A stretch of DNA of 64,000 nt, taken from NCBI GenBank assembly GCA_963732905.1, contig CAVTBM010000004.1:1-64000 (forward strand), given 5' to 3'. Source of the DNA: DASQZK01 sp963732905. GTDB lineage: Bacteria > Bacteroidota > Bacteroidia > Bacteroidales > GCA-2748055. This document shows, piece by piece, positions 62,389-64,000 of the stretch (its first letter is position 1; each line of letters starts with the position of its first letter). The notes below the pieces were generated by a model. The model was given only the letters and a program-made list of their open reading frames with translations, had not been told where the DNA came from and made no database searches. The translations under genes and the position numbers were made by a program.

Positions 62389-64000
62389 TTAATTTTCCGG
62401 TTTCGGGCTGATACAGATTTTCACTTTCCCCCATGTTACTTCACGGTGCATGGGCATAAAAGTCTTGGTCTCGTAATGTGCCAGGAATTCAATTTCATGA
62501 CCTGCCGGACAATCGTCCGAAATTTTTACTACCGAGCTTAAAGTATATCCGTCGGGCCATTCGGCAGGGAGAAGTTCTGTAATCTGTCTTTCTTCTTTAT
62601 CAATTACGTATGGATCATCATCATATAGCTGAAGCCGGTGTCCGTTTTCATACAGCATGATCCGTTCGCCCGCTGAGGCCATTCCGTCTGCGTTCCCGAC
62701 ACCGTAAACCGAATCAACAACTGTTTTGTAGAAATCACCCTGGGTATGGGTTACAGCGATCATCCGGCCGTCATCAACCTCAACGTCTGTAAATTCAGGA
62801 ACATCGTAAAAAACAGGCAACACCAGAGCATTGCTGAAATGAAGTGTATCATATTGCATCTCCGCATTCACCCTCAGCCAGGCAGGCGATCCGTCTGACG
62901 GGGGAAGCTTGTTGCAGAATATTTTAAACGGCTCTGTAAGGGTGACATGATCATTTCCGGATAGTCTTACCTCCAGCACATTTGGAGAGATATGTACAGA
63001 ACTGTCCGGACATGAAAGTGAAAGCAGGAGCTTTTCAGGTCGTTGTGGTAACGTCCCGCGGCTGACGATCCTGACAGACAATTCTTCTTTCTGATTCACT
63101 TTTAAATATTTTCTGTTTTGGCTGAGATGATAACCATAAGCTGAAAAACCAGCCAGTTCATCTTCATTGTAGATGCCGGTTTGGCAGTCCCCGCCATCCA
63201 TCTGCAAATGCAGTCGTCCAACACTGTCGCTCTGAATTTCATATTTGCTGATCTTCTCATCTTTCACGCTGAGCATAAGCACTTCATACAACGACATGGG
63301 TTTATAAACAGCAGCCGTGGTTATGCTTGTGGGGTAATTCCCGACGGGAGGACCATCCGGAAGCCATTTCCGTGTATTAAAGCCGAAGCCATGAGCATTC
63401 ACATCTGTGAGGCATAGATAACCCGGCTCATCTTTGCTGCTACTCACTGAATAGCCCCAGAGACCGAATTCAGGATACAGATCATAATGGGACCATTGTT
63501 TCTGCAGGGGACGAGGATGTATGAACCGGTTGGCAATAAACTTCATGGCCGATTCGAACACTTTCGTCTCACCGGGTTCATCAATTTTATGTCCGCCTTC
63601 CAGTTTGTGGTACTCGTAGTTTTTCAGACCACTCCAAATGGCCCCGTTATTCACCTCATCGTTCAGCCCGGTCATAGGGCATTGTGTCCGGTTGTGAAAA
63701 AGAAGGTCAACATCACGAAGATTATCAAAGGCATATTTATTCAGAAACAATGTATTGTTCCCGGGATAACCGACAAAGGCTTCAGGGCTTCCCACCATAT
63801 TGACAGCAGCCGAAACCTTATCGGGGTATTTTCCGGCAAGAAAGAATGACATGAACCCTCCCATACTAAAGCCGATGATCCCCCTGTGATTGCGATCGGG
63901 ATATGTACGGTACGCCGAATCGATATGGGCAATCAATTCAGGAAAATAGTCTTTCATCTGCACATTGAACTTCACATCTTTCGGGTCCCCGATATTGTAT
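62389..64000 (-). CDS. Alpha/beta-hydrolase (esterase) with C-terminal beta domains, 5' end outside the window
   Basis: The frame is open to the right edge (YNIGDPKDVKFNVQMKDYFP is read through to base 64000), so the start is missing; at least 536 residues are visible. The serine elbow is GIIGFSMGGFMSF, and the catalytic His is probably in KLEGGHKIDEPG. The hydrolase lobe ends about residue 150 of the visible part. A region with a Cys (GGDCQTG) and a C-terminal beta-rich stretch of about 320 residues follows, including DVEVDDGRMIAVTHTQGDFY, GNADGMASAGERIMLYENGH and the final MHREVTWGKVKICI. The second half is reminiscent of appended beta-sandwich domains of peptidase-like esterases. It presumably removes acyl esters from the substrate. 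Confidence 0.68.
   Translation of the reverse strand, partial: YNIGDPKDVKFNVQMKDYFPELIAHIDSAYRTYPDRNHRGIIGFSMGGFMSFFLAGKYPDKVSAAVNMVGSPEAFVGYPGNNTLFLNKYAFDNLRDVDLLFHNRTQCPMTGLNDEVNNGAIWSGLKNYEYHKLEGGHKIDEPGETKVFESAMKFIANRFIHPRPLQKQWSHYDLYPEFGLWGYSVSSSKDEPGYLCLTDVNAHGFGFNTRKWLPDGPPVGNYPTSITTAAVYKPMSLYEVLMLSVKDEKISKYEIQSDSVGRLHLQMDGGDCQTGIYNEDELAGFSAYGYHLSQNRKYLKVNQKEELSVRIVSRGTLPQRPEKLLLSLSCPDSSVHISPNVLEVRLSGNDHVTLTEPFKIFCNKLPPSDGSPAWLRVNAEMQYDTLHFSNALVLPVFYDVPEFTDVEVDDGRMIAVTHTQGDFYKTVVDSVYGVGNADGMASAGERIMLYENGHRLQLYDDDPYVIDKEERQITELLPAEWPDGYTLSSVVKISDDCPAGHEIEFLAHYETKTFMPMHREVTWGKVKICISPKPEN

Noticed and set aside
9273..64000. A complete rhamnogalacturonan-II utilisation locus
   Set aside because: A GH140-like protein, GH106-like, GH78, GH28 and GH2 are present, but the other specific families of that pathway and SusC/D are not seen, and the GH140-like gene is distant and on the other strand.
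1..64000. tRNA or rRNA genes, CRISPR arrays
   Set aside because: No cloverleaf-like set, conserved rRNA block or regularly spaced repeat array was recognised on reading; a dedicated covariance-model scan could not be run here.

Overview
The window comes from a Bacteroidetes (Bacteroidota) chromosome, most likely a free-living polysaccharide degrader of the Bacteroidales/Marinilabiliales type. The evidence is a C-terminal type IX secretion (T9SS) sorting domain, many SPII lipoproteins among the carbohydrate enzymes, a promoter of the TTTG/TAnnTTTG kind, ECF sigma factors paired with small membrane proteins, and a very high density of glycoside hydrolases (GH). No rRNA, tRNA, CRISPR array or intact insertion sequence was recognised.

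Layout. (1) 1-3.4 kb: the start of an outer-membrane beta-barrel gene, a polysaccharide deacetylase gene cut by one in-frame TAA, a CT-rich heptamer repeat, a YdeI/DUF1801-type gene, and a compact ArsR - SRPBCC - DoxX operon with two copies of one palindrome over its promoter. (2) 3.4-9.2 kb: an AT-rich, gene-poor and decaying stretch with a P-type cation ATPase pseudogene broken many times, a small gene with one in-frame TAA, and a live-looking ECF sigma factor/membrane protein pair. (3) 9.2-33.5 kb: GC-richer secreted and surface enzymes in mixed orientation: a GH140-like protein, an acyltransferase-like membrane protein, a multidomain T9SS esterase, a lamin-tail lipoprotein, a Tat-type exported putative glycosidase, a sugar-porter MFS transporter, a two-lobed esterase, a 13-residue-repeat protein, a second ECF sigma/membrane pair, a YciI protein, a GH78 rhamnosidase, a GH39-like enzyme and a beta-propeller/phosphoesterase. 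(4) 33.5-64 kb: an unbroken run of minus-strand genes, probably one or a few operons. After a deleted sugar-porter relic come three related lipoproteins, then GH2, DUF1080, a glycosidase fused to a formylglycine-generating-enzyme (FGE)-like domain, GH39, a second clan GH-A enzyme, a six-hairpin glycosidase, GH28, GH94 phosphorylase, MFS transporter, CE4 deacetylase, GH78, GH106-like, a GH36-like enzyme and an esterase running off the right edge.

How it fits together (inference). Rhamnosidases (two GH78, one GH106-like), a GH28 polygalacturonase-fold enzyme, GH2, GH39 and esterases suggest stepwise breakdown of a rhamnose- and uronate-containing, acylated plant or algal heteropolysaccharide outside the cytoplasm. 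An MFS carrier next to a signal-less GH94 phosphorylase suggests that a small oligosaccharide is imported and split by phosphate in the cytoplasm. No SusC/SusD pair is present, so either it lies outside the window or this locus takes up small products through MFS carriers. The three tandem lipoproteins and the glycosidase-FGE fusion are the least explained parts of the locus.
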